From Isosphaeraceae bacterium (GTDB taxonomy: Bacteria; Planctomycetota; Planctomycetia; Isosphaerales; Isosphaeraceae), in the NCBI GenBank assembly GCA_021324445.1, contig JAJPJC010000265.1, positions 1 through 46,780 of the forward strand: DNA of 46,780 nucleotides, written 5' to 3'. Both the position numbers and the translations under genes were made by a program. Each line of letters begins with the position of its first letter. The stretch's first letter is position 1. Below, piece by piece: positions 9,013 to 17,688 of this stretch. The notes beneath the pieces were generated by a model, which was not told where the DNA came from, made no database searches, and was given only the letters and a program-made list of their open reading frames with translations.

Positions 9013-9864
9013 ATGAAGCGCTGGGGTTTCCTCGGCTCAGGCAAGATGGCGACCGCGATGATTCAGGGGATGCTCCGCGCCGGGATCGCGCCGGCCGAGG
9101 CGATCTGCGCCAGCGACCCGCTCCCGGCCGCTCGCACCGCGCTGGAAGCCGATACCCGGGTGGCCGTCTTCGAGTCCAATCTCCCGGTGGTCGAGCGGAG
9201 CGAGGTGCTCGTGCTGGCGGTCAAGCCCCAGACTATGCGGGAGGTGCTGCACCAGCTCCGGCCGGTCGTGACAGCCGAGCACCTGGTCGTCTCGATCGCG
9301 GCGGGGATCACCCTGGCGTCGATCGAGGACGGGTTGGGATCGATCGGGCGGCTCGTCCGGGTCATGCCCAACACGCCCGCCCTGGTCGGGCAGGGTGCGT
9401 CCGCCTATGCGATGGGACCGCGGACCCGTCCGGAGGATGAGGCGATCGTCGCGTCGTGCCTGGGCGCGGTGGGGCGGGCGGTCCGCGTGCCGGAATCGGC
9501 GCTGGACGCGGTGACCGGCCTGTCGGGGAGCGGGCCGGCATTCGTGTACCTGATGATCGAGGCGCTCTCGGATGGAGGGGTCCGGGTTGGACTGCCGCGC
9601 GAGGTGGCGACCCTGCTGGCGGCCCAGACCGTGCTGGGCGCCGCGATGATGGTGCGCGAGACCGGCCAGCATCCCGGGGTGCTCAAGGACCAGGTGGCCT
9701 CACCGGGCGGCACGACCATCGCCGGGCTCCATGCCCTGGAGCGCGGCGGAGTCCGGGGCGCCTTGATCGACGCTGTCGAGGCGGCCACCCGCCGTTCGGC
9801 CGAGCTGGCCGCCCTCGCCCAGGCACCGCCGCCGTCCAGTTCCTCAGCCGAGGCCCCTCGATGA
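9013..9864 (+). CDS. proC: Pyrroline-5-carboxylate reductase
   Basis: This encodes 283 aa. It performs the last step of proline synthesis, NAD(P)H-dependent reduction of pyrroline-5-carboxylate. The N-terminal Rossmann motif FLGSGKMATAMIQG, the central VRVMPNTPALVGQGASAY and the C-terminal signature LSGSGPAFVYLMIEAL followed by SPGGTTIAGLHALERGG are all family hallmarks. Length is normal apart from a short Ala/Ser/Pro tail. Its stop overlaps the start of the phosphoesterase gene (ATGA at 9861-9864), so the two are translationally linked. No clear ribosome binding site precedes the ATG. Confidence 0.95.
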   Translation: MKRWGFLGSGKMATAMIQGMLRAGIAPAEAICASDPLPAARTALEADTRVAVFESNLPVVERSEVLVLAVKPQTMREVLHQLRPVVTAEHLVVSIAAGITLASIEDGLGSIGRLVRVMPNTPALVGQGASAYAMGPRTRPEDEAIVASCLGAVGRAVRVPESALDAVTGLSGSGPAFVYLMIEALSDGGVRVGLPREVATLLAAQTVLGAAMMVRETGQHPGVLKDQVASPGGTTIAGLHALERGGVRGALIDAVEAATRRSAELAALAQAPPPSSSSAEAPR

Positions 9865-10481
9865 AGCTCGGCCTGATCTCCGACGTCCACGGCGACCCGA
9901 TCGCGCTGGAGCTGGCCTGGTCGTACCTCACCGTCATGGGCGCCGACCGGATCGTCTGCGCCGGCGACCTGGTCGGCTACGGCCCCTTCCCCGACCGCGT
10001 CGTTGCCTTTCTGAAAGAGCACGAGATCCCCTCGGTTCGCGGCAACCACGACCGCTGGGCCCTCGAACGCGGCCCGGGCGGCCCTGATGAGTTCGGCGGC
10101 GGCACGCCCAGCCGGGAAACCCTCGACTATCTGCGGACGCGGCCGTTCGACCTGCTCGTGGCCCAGGAGCGGACCATCGGCGTCGTCGTGCACGGCTCGC
10201 CGCGATCCGACATGGAGTTCGTCAAGCGGAGTACCCATCCCCGCAAGGTCCTGCGCGGTTACCTCCTGGACCTGCAATGCGACTTGCTCGTCGTTGGCCA
10301 CACGCATCAGCCGATGTGGTTCCGTTGTCCCGACGGCGTCGTGGTCAATCCCGGCTCGGTCGTCTCCATGCCCGTGGTCGAGAGCTCCCGGACGTTCGCC
10401 CTGATCGATCTCGACACGCTTGAGGTCGCGTTTCACGATGTCGAGAGCGGCCGGGCCGTCGAGGTCGAGCCCTGGAACTGA
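9861..10481 (+). CDS. YfcE-like metallophosphoesterase
   Basis: This encodes 206 aa of the calcineurin-like phosphoesterase superfamily. All metal-binding boxes are seen: ISDVHGD (residues 6-12), AGDLVGYG, VRGNHDRW, VHGSPR and VGHTHQPMW. The ATG overlaps the proC stop by four bases. Related small proteins hydrolyse phosphodiesters or phosphomonoesters; the natural substrate cannot be told from sequence. The conserved NPGSVVSMPV box near the C-terminus fits the YfcE/MJ0936 group. Confidence 0.9.
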   Translation: MKLGLISDVHGDPIALELAWSYLTVMGADRIVCAGDLVGYGPFPDRVVAFLKEHEIPSVRGNHDRWALERGPGGPDEFGGGTPSRETLDYLRTRPFDLLVAQERTIGVVVHGSPRSDMEFVKRSTHPRKVLRGYLLDLQCDLLVVGHTHQPMWFRCPDGVVVNPGSVVSMPVVESSRTFALIDLDTLEVAFHDVESGRAVEVEPWN

Positions 10482-10506
10482 CCGCGCCGGCCGGGATCGA
10501 CGTCAA

Positions 10507-11060
10507 TCAGACCGACCAGTCCTCGAGCGGGAGGTTGGGGATCCGCAGGAAATCGCGGCGATTGCGGGTGACCAGAGTCCAGTTAGAGTCTGTTCCACAA
10601 GCCTGGTCGAACCGTTGTAGGGTGGGTGAAACCCACCACCGGAAGGCCTTGGTGGGCTTGAAGATCGGTGGGTTTCACCCACCCTACAACATCGACTTCC
10701 CCACCCTTCCGGGACAGACTCTTATTCGCCAGGGCAATCGAAGCGATTTTCCGGTCTTGTGTGCCGATACGAATGGGATGAAGCTGCTGAAACTCGTTCT
10801 CGGCTCGCTGATCATAGGAGACGAACTGAAACTGGTTGATGAATTGGATTGTCTTCTCCAGCAAGGCATATTGATGAATCCGACTCGGCCCGTCACCTGC
10901 GCGCGCCACTTTGGCCAGCCGTCCGCGAAGGGCCTCCTCGACGGTCACCACGGTGATCCCGACTTCGCCAGCGGGCCACGATCTCACGCGTTGGGTCACC
11001 AGGGGGCTGCCCGTGCTCGTACAGCGTCAGGTGGTCGGAGTCGAGGAGGTATTGGAGCAT
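10507..11060 (-). pseudogene. VapC-like PIN-domain toxin, broken by a frameshift and a MITE-like insertion
   Basis: The gene starts at ATG 11060 (MLQYLLDSDHLTLYEHG) and ends at TGA 10507-10509 (TRNRRDFLRIPNLPLEDW). Two lesions break it. First, one extra base in the G-run at 11010-11012 shifts the frame; dropping one G joins YEHG to SPLVTQRVRSWPAG. Second, a 136-bp element (10586-10721) with TTA duplications splits IASIALAN from NWTLVTRNRRDF; removing it with one TTA restores the frame. PIN-domain acidic residues are visible in LLDSDH, VTVEEAL, GTQDRKIA and RNRRDF. VapC toxins are RNases. The toxin is very probably inactive. The gene overlaps the upstream antitoxin-like gene by 34 bases, as in intact TA pairs. 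Confidence 0.85.
10586..10721. mobile_element. 136-bp MITE-like element with TTA target duplication
   Basis: The ends are imperfect inverted repeats: GAGTCTGTTCC at 10586-10596 and GGGACAGACTC at 10711-10721, matching at about 16 of 21 positions over a longer stretch. TTA flanks both sides (10583-10585 and 10722-10724). Inside lies a perfect 24-bp inverted repeat (10614-10637 and 10667-10690) around a 29-base loop, containing GGTGGGTGAAACCCACC. It has no transposase and would have been mobilised in trans. IS5-family elements of the IS1031 group make 3-bp TNA duplications, so that group is a candidate source. The same end is seen at 46626. Confidence 0.8.
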
Positions 11061-11596
11061 TCATCCGTGTCCGGGACGTAACCCTCGCGGCGATCCATTT
11101 CCTCGCGGAATTTCCGGATTTCCTCTACATAGTCATCAAAGTCAGGGTCGTCCTTCAAATAACCGGCCCACTTCGCCAAGGGATGTTGCTGTGGGATCTC
11201 GACGGCCACGAGTGAGCCCAGGTTCACTTGCTGTTGGAGCAAACGCTGAAGCCGCTCCACGGCCTCTTCCTGGCTCGGTGCCGTCGCGTGGATGTCCGGG
11301 GCGCCTAACAACTCGGCCGTGACTTGCCCATCCTGGCCGGACGAAATCCGGACGAGGCAGGAGGACGCGGGAGCTGACGAGGAGACTTGCCGGCTGATGA
11401 CTGGACCACCGAGTTCCTGCCGAGGGACTGCCGCGCTCATCACCTGGAAGTCCAGGCCCGCGGTGGCCAGGTCGGCCAGCGTATCCGCCGGGACGTGCAG
11501 TTCGTCCTGCCGGCAGTTCTTCACAGAGTATCGCCCGCCCAGGCGGGCGAGTGCCCGGTTCTTGGTGTCCAGATCGGGAAAGCGGATGGGGATCAT
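11027..11596 (-). CDS. Antitoxin-like protein paired with the broken PIN toxin
   Basis: This encodes 189 aa if started at ATG 11596 (MIPIRFPDLDTKNRALARL). The C-terminal third, QHPLAKWAGYLKDDPDFDDYVEEIRKFREEMD, is the acidic toxin-neutralising helix typical of VapB-type antitoxins in planctomycetes and cyanobacteria. The longer N-terminal part (residues 1-140) is not recognised. The stop overlaps the toxin start by 34 bases, the usual TA arrangement. With the toxin dead, this is a relic or an orphan antitoxin. The open frame extends upstream into antisense of guaA, which is not counted. Confidence 0.65.
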   Translation of the reverse strand: MIPIRFPDLDTKNRALARLGGRYSVKNCRQDELHVPADTLADLATAGLDFQVMSAAVPRQELGGPVISRQVSSSAPASSCLVRISSGQDGQVTAELLGAPDIHATAPSQEEAVERLQRLLQQQVNLGSLVAVEIPQQHPLAKWAGYLKDDPDFDDYVEEIRKFREEMDRREGYVPDTDECSNTSSTPTT

Positions 11597-11683
11597 GACG
11601 GGAATTCTATCGCTCGAGGCCAAGAACAACAACCCAGGTGCCGGCGAGCGGCGATGGCTCAAGCGCCGCCGAAACTCCTCGAA

Positions 11684-11712
11684 TTGGCGTTTCGGGTCTC
11701 TTCTGGTAGACT
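11684..11712 (+). promoter_or_regulatory. Candidate sigma70-type promoter for guaA
   Basis: TTGGCG (11684-11689), a 17-base spacer and TAGACT (11707-11712) each match the consensus at four of six positions, about 65 bases upstream of the guaA ATG. It lies in the spacer between the divergent antitoxin gene and guaA. Confidence 0.35.
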
Positions 11713-11777
11713 CGCCACACGGATGACTGGTTCGCACCGAAGTCTCGTCGATTTCTTTCCCGTCGAGAAAGCGGCTC

Positions 11778-13343
11778 ATGGCGGATTCGGATCCGGCGTT
11801 GAAACCGGTGCTCGTCCTCGACTTCGGCGCGCAGTACGTCCAGCTCATCGCGCGGCGGGTGCGGGAGCGGCACGCCTTCGCGCGGATCGTCCGCCACGAC
11901 ATCACGGCGGAGCGGGTCCGCGAGCTGGACCCCCTGGCGTTGATCCTCTCGGGCGGCCCCGCGAGCGTCTACGAGCCCGGGGCGCCCCACTGCGATCCGG
12001 CCCTCTTCAGCCTGGGGATACCGGTCCTGGGGATCTGCTACGGGATGCAACTGATCTGCGAGGCGATGGGCAGTCAGGTCCGGGCCAACCCGGCCCGGGG
12101 TGAATACGGTCGAACCCCGTGCCGGGTGCTCGACTCCAGGGAACCGCTCTTCCACGACGTCCCCCACGAGACGATCGTGTGGATGAGCCACGGCGACCAG
12201 ATCCAGGATGCGGGCGTTGAGTTCGTCGGGCTGGCGGCGACGCCCAGTTGCCCCATCGCCGCGGTCCGCCATCGCCGGCTGCCGGTCTATGGACTCCAGT
12301 TCCACCCCGAGGTCTCGCACACGCCCTATGGCTCGCTGATCCTGGGCAACTTCCTCGACCGGATCTGCAACAACCCGCGCGCCTGGACCATGGGCGCATT
12401 CGTGGCGCGCTCGATCGCCGAGGTCTCGCGGCGGGTAGGTTCGGCCGACCGGGTCGTCTGCGGCCTCTCCGGTGGTGTCGATTCGGCGGTCTGCGCGGCA
12501 CTCCTGGCCCGGGCATTGGGTCCCCGCGTCGTCTGCGTCTTTGTGGACACGGGCCTGTTGCGCAGTGGCGAGCGCGACGCGGTCGCCGCGGCCTTCGGTG
12601 CGCGGACCGCCGCCGAGCTGCGCGTGGTCGACGCGGCCGGGCCGTTCCTCCAGGCGCTGGCAGGCGTGATCGACCCCCAGGAGAAGCGGCGGCGGATCGG
12701 TCATGTGTTCATCGAGGTCTTCCGCGAAGCGGCCCGGTCGATCCCCGGCGCCCGGTTCCTCGCCCAGGGGACGCTCTACCCCGACGTGATTGAGAGCGGC
12801 GGGGAGCCCGACGGTCCCACCGCGACGATCAAGATCCACCACAACGTCGGCGGGCTCCCCCAGCAACTCGGCTTCGAGCTGATCGAGCCGCTGCGCGACC
12901 TGTTCAAGGATGAGGTGCGGCGGTTGGGCATCGAGCTGGGCCTGCCCGATTCCCTGGTCTGGCGCCACCCCTTCCCCGGCCCCGGCCTGGCGGTACGCTG
13001 CCTGGGCGAAGTGACCGCCGCGCGGCTCGACGTGCTCCGCCAGGCCGACGCCATCTTCCTCGACGAGTTGAACCGCGCCGGGCTCGAACGCCAGGTCGCC
13101 CAGGCCTTCGCCGTCCTCCTGCCGGTGCAGGCCGTCGGGGTCATGGGCGACGCACGGACCTACGAGAACGTGATCGCCCTCCGCGCCGTCGAGACCGAGG
13201 ACTTCATGACGGCCGACTGGTCCCGCCTGCCGCAGGACCTCCTCGCCCGCGTTTCGACCCGCATCACCAACACCGTCAAGGGCGTCAACCGCGTCGTCTA
13301 CGACATCACCAGCAAACCGCCCGGCACCATCGAGTGGGAATGA
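11778..13343 (+). CDS. guaA: GMP synthase (glutamine-hydrolysing)
   Basis: This encodes 521 aa, the full length for the family. GuaA converts XMP to GMP in the cytoplasm using glutamine and ATP. The N-terminal class I amidotransferase (residues 10-200) shows C87 in GICYGMQL and H176-P-E178. The ATP pyrophosphatase P-loop [11 protein letters not shown] is near residue 230, and the C-terminal dimerisation domain ends in the characteristic KPPGTIEWE. No frameshift or truncation is seen. It stands alone on its strand, downstream of a divergent toxin-antitoxin remnant. Confidence 0.97.
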   Translation: MADSDPALKPVLVLDFGAQYVQLIARRVRERHAFARIVRHDITAERVRELDPLALILSGGPASVYEPGAPHCDPALFSLGIPVLGICYGMQLICEAMGSQVRANPARGEYGRTPCRVLDSREPLFHDVPHETIVWMSHGDQIQDAGVEFVGLAATPSCPIAAVRHRRLPVYGLQFHPEVSHTPYGSLILGNFLDRICNNPRAWTMGAFVARSIAEVSRRVGSADRVVCGLSGGVDSAVCAALLARALGPRVVCVFVDTGLLRSGERDAVAAAFGARTAAELRVVDAAGPFLQALAGVIDPQEKRRRIGHVFIEVFREAARSIPGARFLAQGTLYPDVIESGGEPDGPTATIKIHHNVGGLPQQLGFELIEPLRDLFKDEVRRLGIELGLPDSLVWRHPFPGPGLAVRCLGEVTAARLDVLRQADAIFLDELNRAGLERQVAQAFAVLLPVQAVGVMGDARTYENVIALRAVETEDFMTADWSRLPQDLLARVSTRITNTVKGVNRVVYDITSKPPGTIEWE

Positions 13344-13941
13344 GCCGGCCGGCCCCGAGCCGCTGTGGATCGGCGGAGACCTCGGTCCGTTCCGCGTTCT
13401 CCTCGAAGCAGCGGGGGCGATGACCCCGTCGCCGTCTTCCGGCCACGCCCCGCCCAAAAATGGCGAGCGCCTCGGGCGCCATCTTGAACCAGCCTGGGGC
13501 TCCGAGGTATCCTGAGGGAAGAGCCACGGTCACGGAGTCTCGTCCGCTCCCTGGGGTCGGACAGGTTCCGTCACCGGGTGGCGAGGAGACTGGAGTCCTC
13601 CTCCTCCCCGTCAGGGCTTCGTGGCCGGGGCAGGTCCCCAGCCGGATGTCAATCCTCTCCCCCATCTCGATTGGTGGTGGAACCTCGCAGTCGAGTCTCG
13701 AGCCAGGGCTGGGCAGGCAGTCCCTCGAGGAACCCGGGCCGCTCCCCCGGCTGGGTTCAGCTTCCAATGCATGAGGCAACACCCACGCGCCGATCGCGGG
13801 GCGCGCTGGGGAAATTCGTCGAGTCTCCTCCGCGGTCGAGTATAATTCCTCTGGCCGAGCCCAGCGGCACCTGTCACCCCCACGGCGACATCCCGCGCGA
13901 CCGACCCAACGCGACCTCACATCCGAGAGAACGAGGGCATC
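13344..13941. other. 598-base spacer without a recognisable gene
   Basis: Open frames here on both strands are GC-driven and show no family-like sequence. The only feature noted is a TATAAT near the right end (separate entry). No terminator hairpin with a T-run was found after guaA. Confidence 0.5.
13841..13846 (+). promoter_or_regulatory. Perfect TATAAT -10 box
   Basis: TATAAT at 13841-13846 lies about 95 bases before the ATG at 13942 in an otherwise GC-rich spacer. No convincing -35 box is present at 16-18 bases upstream. Confidence 0.4.
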
Positions 13942-14313
13942 ATGAGTTGGAACTGGCACCTGGGACATTCCGCGACTCTCGAAACGACCCCCAGGGGGTG
14001 CGATGGTAAACGACTGCGTGCCCTGATCGACCAAGCCACCAGCGACAGCGTGGACGAGAGTGACGAGCACGCCGGATTATTGAGCACGATCCGCGAGGAA
14101 GTGGCCTGCCCATTTCGCGCGCGGCTGGCCGGCGAGGAGGTCGAATGCCTCCGCTTTGAGTGGCCCAAGAACGGCTATGGCCTCAACGCCGTTTGTAAGT
14201 TTGGAGGCAAGACCCAAGTTGTCGATATCACCCGGCTGGAGATTGTCGAGCCGCTGCCGAAAGGCCACGAGTGGATCGAGGCCTACTTCGCCTGGCGAGA
14301 CCTCGTCGGTTGA
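13942..14313 (+). CDS. Conserved hypothetical protein (small, ends WIEAYFAWRDL)
   Basis: This encodes 123 aa. The segment from LIDQATSDSVDESDEHAGLLSTIREEVACPFRARL through KGHEWIEAYFAWRDL resembles a small soluble family that is often annotated loosely as calcium-binding in planctomycetes; no EF-hand is visible here. It is acidic in the middle and has no signal or membrane segment. GAGGG lies five bases before the ATG, and a TATAAT is 95 bases upstream. Its function is unknown. Confidence 0.65.
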   Translation: MSWNWHLGHSATLETTPRGCDGKRLRALIDQATSDSVDESDEHAGLLSTIREEVACPFRARLAGEEVECLRFEWPKNGYGLNAVCKFGGKTQVVDITRLEIVEPLPKGHEWIEAYFAWRDLVG

Positions 14314-14453
14314 TCGATCTCGTTGCTGCTGATCCCCGGTCCGTTGTCGGCCTCTTCGAGCCTCGAGGGTCCGCCTGGCTCGGCGCCGGCTCTGCTCCCA
14401 ACCGCGCCGCGCCCCCGGGCCGTAACGCACCCAGACCAAGAGAAAACCACGCG

Positions 14454-14873
14454 ATGGCATCACGCAAGCTTCCCAAGCGCCTCTTCAAGAACAGGGACGT
14501 GGTTCATACCTACCAGCATGATCGCGAAACCAAGGTCGGCATGAAGCAGATGACCCGCGACCATCTCGACGTCCTCCAGAACATTGAATTCGTGCTGGTC
14601 ACCCACGCTCGGCATGATCCAACCATCGACGATGACATCATTGATCGAGCTCTCCAGATCGCCATGGGACGGACTGATGTGGTGGGCGAGACTGATCCTC
14701 GGGTCATGACCCTTTGCGAGAGCCTCGAGGAGATCCGCGAGTCACGGGAGGACGTGTCGGACACCATCTGGCGCGCCGGCTTGCGCACGGTGGATGAATC
14801 GGTCAGGCGGCACTCGCGACGGGGGTCGGGCGAGAAGAGTTATCTCCAGTTCGTGGGCCCCTACATCAAGTGA
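14454..14873 (+). CDS. Conserved hypothetical protein
   Basis: This encodes 139 aa from ATG 14454 (MASRKLPKRLFKNRDVVHTYQHD). The sequence is well-balanced, helical and charged, with QMTRDHLDVLQNIEFVLVTHARHDPTIDDDIID in the centre and a C-terminal KSYLQFVGPYIK. Composition and third-position GC look coding. It is not recognised as a known enzyme. It follows the previous small gene after 140 bases on the same strand. The frame stays open upstream to 14271, but that part is low-complexity and lacks a plausible start site. Confidence 0.65.
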   Translation: MASRKLPKRLFKNRDVVHTYQHDRETKVGMKQMTRDHLDVLQNIEFVLVTHARHDPTIDDDIIDRALQIAMGRTDVVGETDPRVMTLCESLEEIRESREDVSDTIWRAGLRTVDESVRRHSRRGSGEKSYLQFVGPYIK

Positions 14874-15112
14874 CCGGTGGCCGGTGCGCGGAGGCTCGCC
14901 GGACTCCTCGGGAGTCGCCGCCGCTTGCGCCGGGAGAGTCCGAGCAGGCGCGCACCCCACCTACCGACGACGGGGGAAAGGGAGAGCATTGTGTCCTGGG
15001 TGTGTTGGTTCTATGATGGACCCTTGTTGAAGACTCCCCCGGGGCCACCCGAATTGTGGGGATCGGCTCGCCTGACCATGCCTCGCTTCCGCGCGAACCG
15101 AGGACCCTGCCG

Positions 15113-17677
15113 ATGAGGACCTGCCGAGAGTCGCGGAGGCAAGCTCCGAGCTTGCCGCTGGTCACGTCCATCGTGCTGACGTCCGCGTGGTGGGTCGGCC
15201 TGGCCCGGGGCGGGGAGGGCGGGCTCAATCCGAAGGTCCAGGCAGCCCGCGAGCAATTCTTTGAGCAAAGCGTCCGGCCGCTGCTGGTGGAGAATTGTTA
15301 TTCCTGCCACGGCGAGAAGAAGCAGAAGGGTGGGTTGCGGCTGGACAGCTTGGAGGGGATCCTCAAGGGTGGCGAGTCCGGCCCGGCCGTCGTGCCGGGC
15401 AAGCCCGAGGAGAGCCTGCTGGTCGTCGCGGTCAACTATGAGGGGCCCGAGATGCCCCCGACCGGCAAGCTCGCCCCGGAGAAAATCGCCGTGCTGGCGC
15501 GATGGGTCTCCCTGGGCGCACCCTGGCCCGCGCGCGATCGCGCCGCCGCACATGCCACGGCGGCCCTCGGCAACCCCCGATCGCAGCCGGACCGCGCGGC
15601 CGCCGATCGCGCCTTGTGGTCGCTGCAACCGCTCCGGCGACCGGAAGTGCCAGGAATTACCGAGGCCCAGTCCCTCGCCGGGTCCGAGTGGCTGAGCAAC
15701 CCGATCGACCGGTTCATTCTCAAGAAGTTGCTCGATCGCGGCCTGATGCCGGCCCCCGAGGCCGATCAGACGACGCTGATTCGACGCGTGACCTTCGACC
15801 TGACGGGCTTGCCCCCAACTCCCGAGGAGGTCGATGCGTTCCTTGCTGATGACCAGCCGGATGCCTATGAGCGCCTGGTTGACCGCCTGCTGGCCTCACC
15901 CCGCTACGGTCAGCGATGGGCGCGCCACTGGCTCGACCTGGTCCGTTATGCCGAGTCGGACGGCTACCGCCAGGACGCGTATCGCCCCCACGCCTGGCGA
16001 TATCGCGACTATGTCGTCCGTTCCTTCAATACGGATAAACCCTACGACCGCTTCCTGACCGAGCAGCTTGCCGGCGACGAGCTGGACCCCGAGGATCCCG
16101 AGCTGCGGGTCGCGACCGGTTACCTCCGGCTGGGAACCTACGAGTACAACCAGCGCAACGTGCGCGGGCAGTGGGCGGATATCCTCAACGACATCACCGA
16201 CGTCACGGGTGAGGTCTTCCTCGGGCTGAGCCTCGGCTGTGCCCGCTGCCATGATCACAAGTTCGACCCGATCCTTCAGAAGGACTATTACCGGCTTCAG
16301 GCGTTCTTCACGCCGCTCCTGCCCCGCGACGACCTGACACTGGCTGGGCCGCAGGAGTGGCGGACGTATCAACAGCGGCGCGCCGCCTGGGAGGCGGCCG
16401 CGGCCGACGTCCTGCGGCAACTCCAGTCGTTCGAGCAGCCGTATCGCGAGAAGGGGACCGCCACGGCCATCGCCAAGTTCCCCGACGACGTCAAGGCGAT
16501 CCTGGCCAAGCCCGAGGTGGAACGCACCCCGCTGGAGCGCCAGCTCGGCGCCCTGGCCTATCGCCAGGTGACCTACGAGCACGAGCAGGTCCCGGCGCTT
16601 TTGAAGGGGCCGGCCAAGGTCCGATGGACCGAGCTGCAAACCGCCCTCAAACGGTTCGATCATCTGCGACCGGTCGCACCGCCGCCGGTCTTGACGGCCA
16701 CCGATGTCGGACCGGTCGCGCCGCCGACGGTGATCCCCGGCGGACGCCGGCCGGAGCCGGTCGAGCCGGGCTTCCTCTCCGCGCTGGACCCGTCGCCGGC
16801 CCGGATCGAGCGCTCGCCCGCGGCGCCGCAGTCGACGGGCCGGCGTCTGGCCCTGGCCCGCTGGTTGAGCCGGCCGGACAATCCGCTCTCCACGCGGGTG
16901 ATCGTCAACCGGGTCTGGCAAGACCACTTCGGCCGGGGCCTGGCCGGGACCGCCAGCGACTTCGGCCGCCTGGGCGAGCCGCCCAGCCATCCCGAGCTGC
17001 TCGACTGGCTGGCGACCGAGTTCGTGGCGCGCGGCTGGCGATTCAAGCCGCTCCACCGGCTGATCTTGACTTCGGCCGCGTATCGCCAGGCGTCGCGGCG
17101 CAGCCCACGCGAGATCGCGGCCGCCCAGCAGGTTGATCCGGAGGACCGACTCCTGTGGAAGCAGACGGTCCGGCGGCTCGACGCCGAGGAAATTCGCGAC
17201 GCCATGCTCGAGGTCAGTGGAGAGCTCGAACCGGTCCTGGGCGGCCCGAGCGTCCCGACGTCCCAACCGCGCCGCACCCTCGACACTCGAGTCATCCGCA
17301 ACGCGCACGACGCCCTCCTGGACGCTTTCGATGCTCCCGATGGCACCAGCCCCAGCGCGCGTCGCAACACCACCACGACCGCGACCCAGGCCCTGCTCCT
17401 GATCAACGGCGACTGGACCTTTGCCCGCGCGAAAGCCCTCGCCGCCCGGCTGGAACGCCGCGAGCTCAGCTCGATCGATGAAGAAGACCGGATCGCGCTG
17501 GCCTACCGCCTGGCCCTCGGCCGCCGCCCCGAGCCCGAAGAGATGCTCGAGGCGGTCTTCTTCCTGGATCAGCAAGCCCATCAGTCCCCAGCTCGGATCG
17601 GCTCTGCCAGCCGCTCGGCCCTGGTCGACTTCTGCCATGTCCTGCTCAACTCCAACGAGTTCCTCTACGTGGATTGA
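15113..17677 (+). CDS. DUF1549/DUF1553 protein with N-terminal cytochrome-like (PSCyt1) domain
   Basis: This encodes 854 aa, secreted (hydrophobic segment about residues 12-33). Residues 40-140 form a planctomycete cytochrome C-like domain with a single haem-type CYSCHG. DUF1549 follows (about 190-400; [42 protein letters not shown] begins it), containing a second CxxCH in [16 protein letters not shown]1553 spans about 575-835 ([33 protein letters not shown]). These proteins are abundant in planctomycetes and are usually paired with a DUF1501 protein, which is missing here: the next gene is on the other strand. They are thought to act in polysaccharide breakdown. The ATG at 15113 is chosen to give a proper signal; a longer frame begins at 15056. 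Confidence 0.9.
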   Translation: MRTCRESRRQAPSLPLVTSIVLTSAWWVGLARGGEGGLNPKVQAAREQFFEQSVRPLLVENCYSCHGEKKQKGGLRLDSLEGILKGGESGPAVVPGKPEESLLVVAVNYEGPEMPPTGKLAPEKIAVLARWVSLGAPWPARDRAAAHATAALGNPRSQPDRAAADRALWSLQPLRRPEVPGITEAQSLAGSEWLSNPIDRFILKKLLDRGLMPAPEADQTTLIRRVTFDLTGLPPTPEEVDAFLADDQPDAYERLVDRLLASPRYGQRWARHWLDLVRYAESDGYRQDAYRPHAWRYRDYVVRSFNTDKPYDRFLTEQLAGDELDPEDPELRVATGYLRLGTYEYNQRNVRGQWADILNDITDVTGEVFLGLSLGCARCHDHKFDPILQKDYYRLQAFFTPLLPRDDLTLAGPQEWRTYQQRRAAWEAAAADVLRQLQSFEQPYREKGTATAIAKFPDDVKAILAKPEVERTPLERQLGALAYRQVTYEHEQVPALLKGPAKVRWTELQTALKRFDHLRPVAPPPVLTATDVGPVAPPTVIPGGRRPEPVEPGFLSALDPSPARIERSPAAPQSTGRRLALARWLSRPDNPLSTRVIVNRVWQDHFGRGLAGTASDFGRLGEPPSHPELLDWLATEFVARGWRFKPLHRLILTSAAYRQASRRSPREIAAAQQVDPEDRLLWKQTVRRLDAEEIRDAMLEVSGELEPVLGGPSVPTSQPRRTLDTRVIRNAHDALLDAFDAPDGTSPSARRNTTTTATQALLLINGDWTFARAKALAARLERRELSSIDEEDRIALAYRLALGRRPEPEEMLEAVFFLDQQAHQSPARIGSASRSALVDFCHVLLNSNEFLYVD

Positions 17678-17688
17678 CCAAGTCCGAT

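Noticed and set aside
11607..13457. 616-codon minus-strand open frame
   Set aside because: It is antisense to guaA, whose catalytic residues and length are normal.
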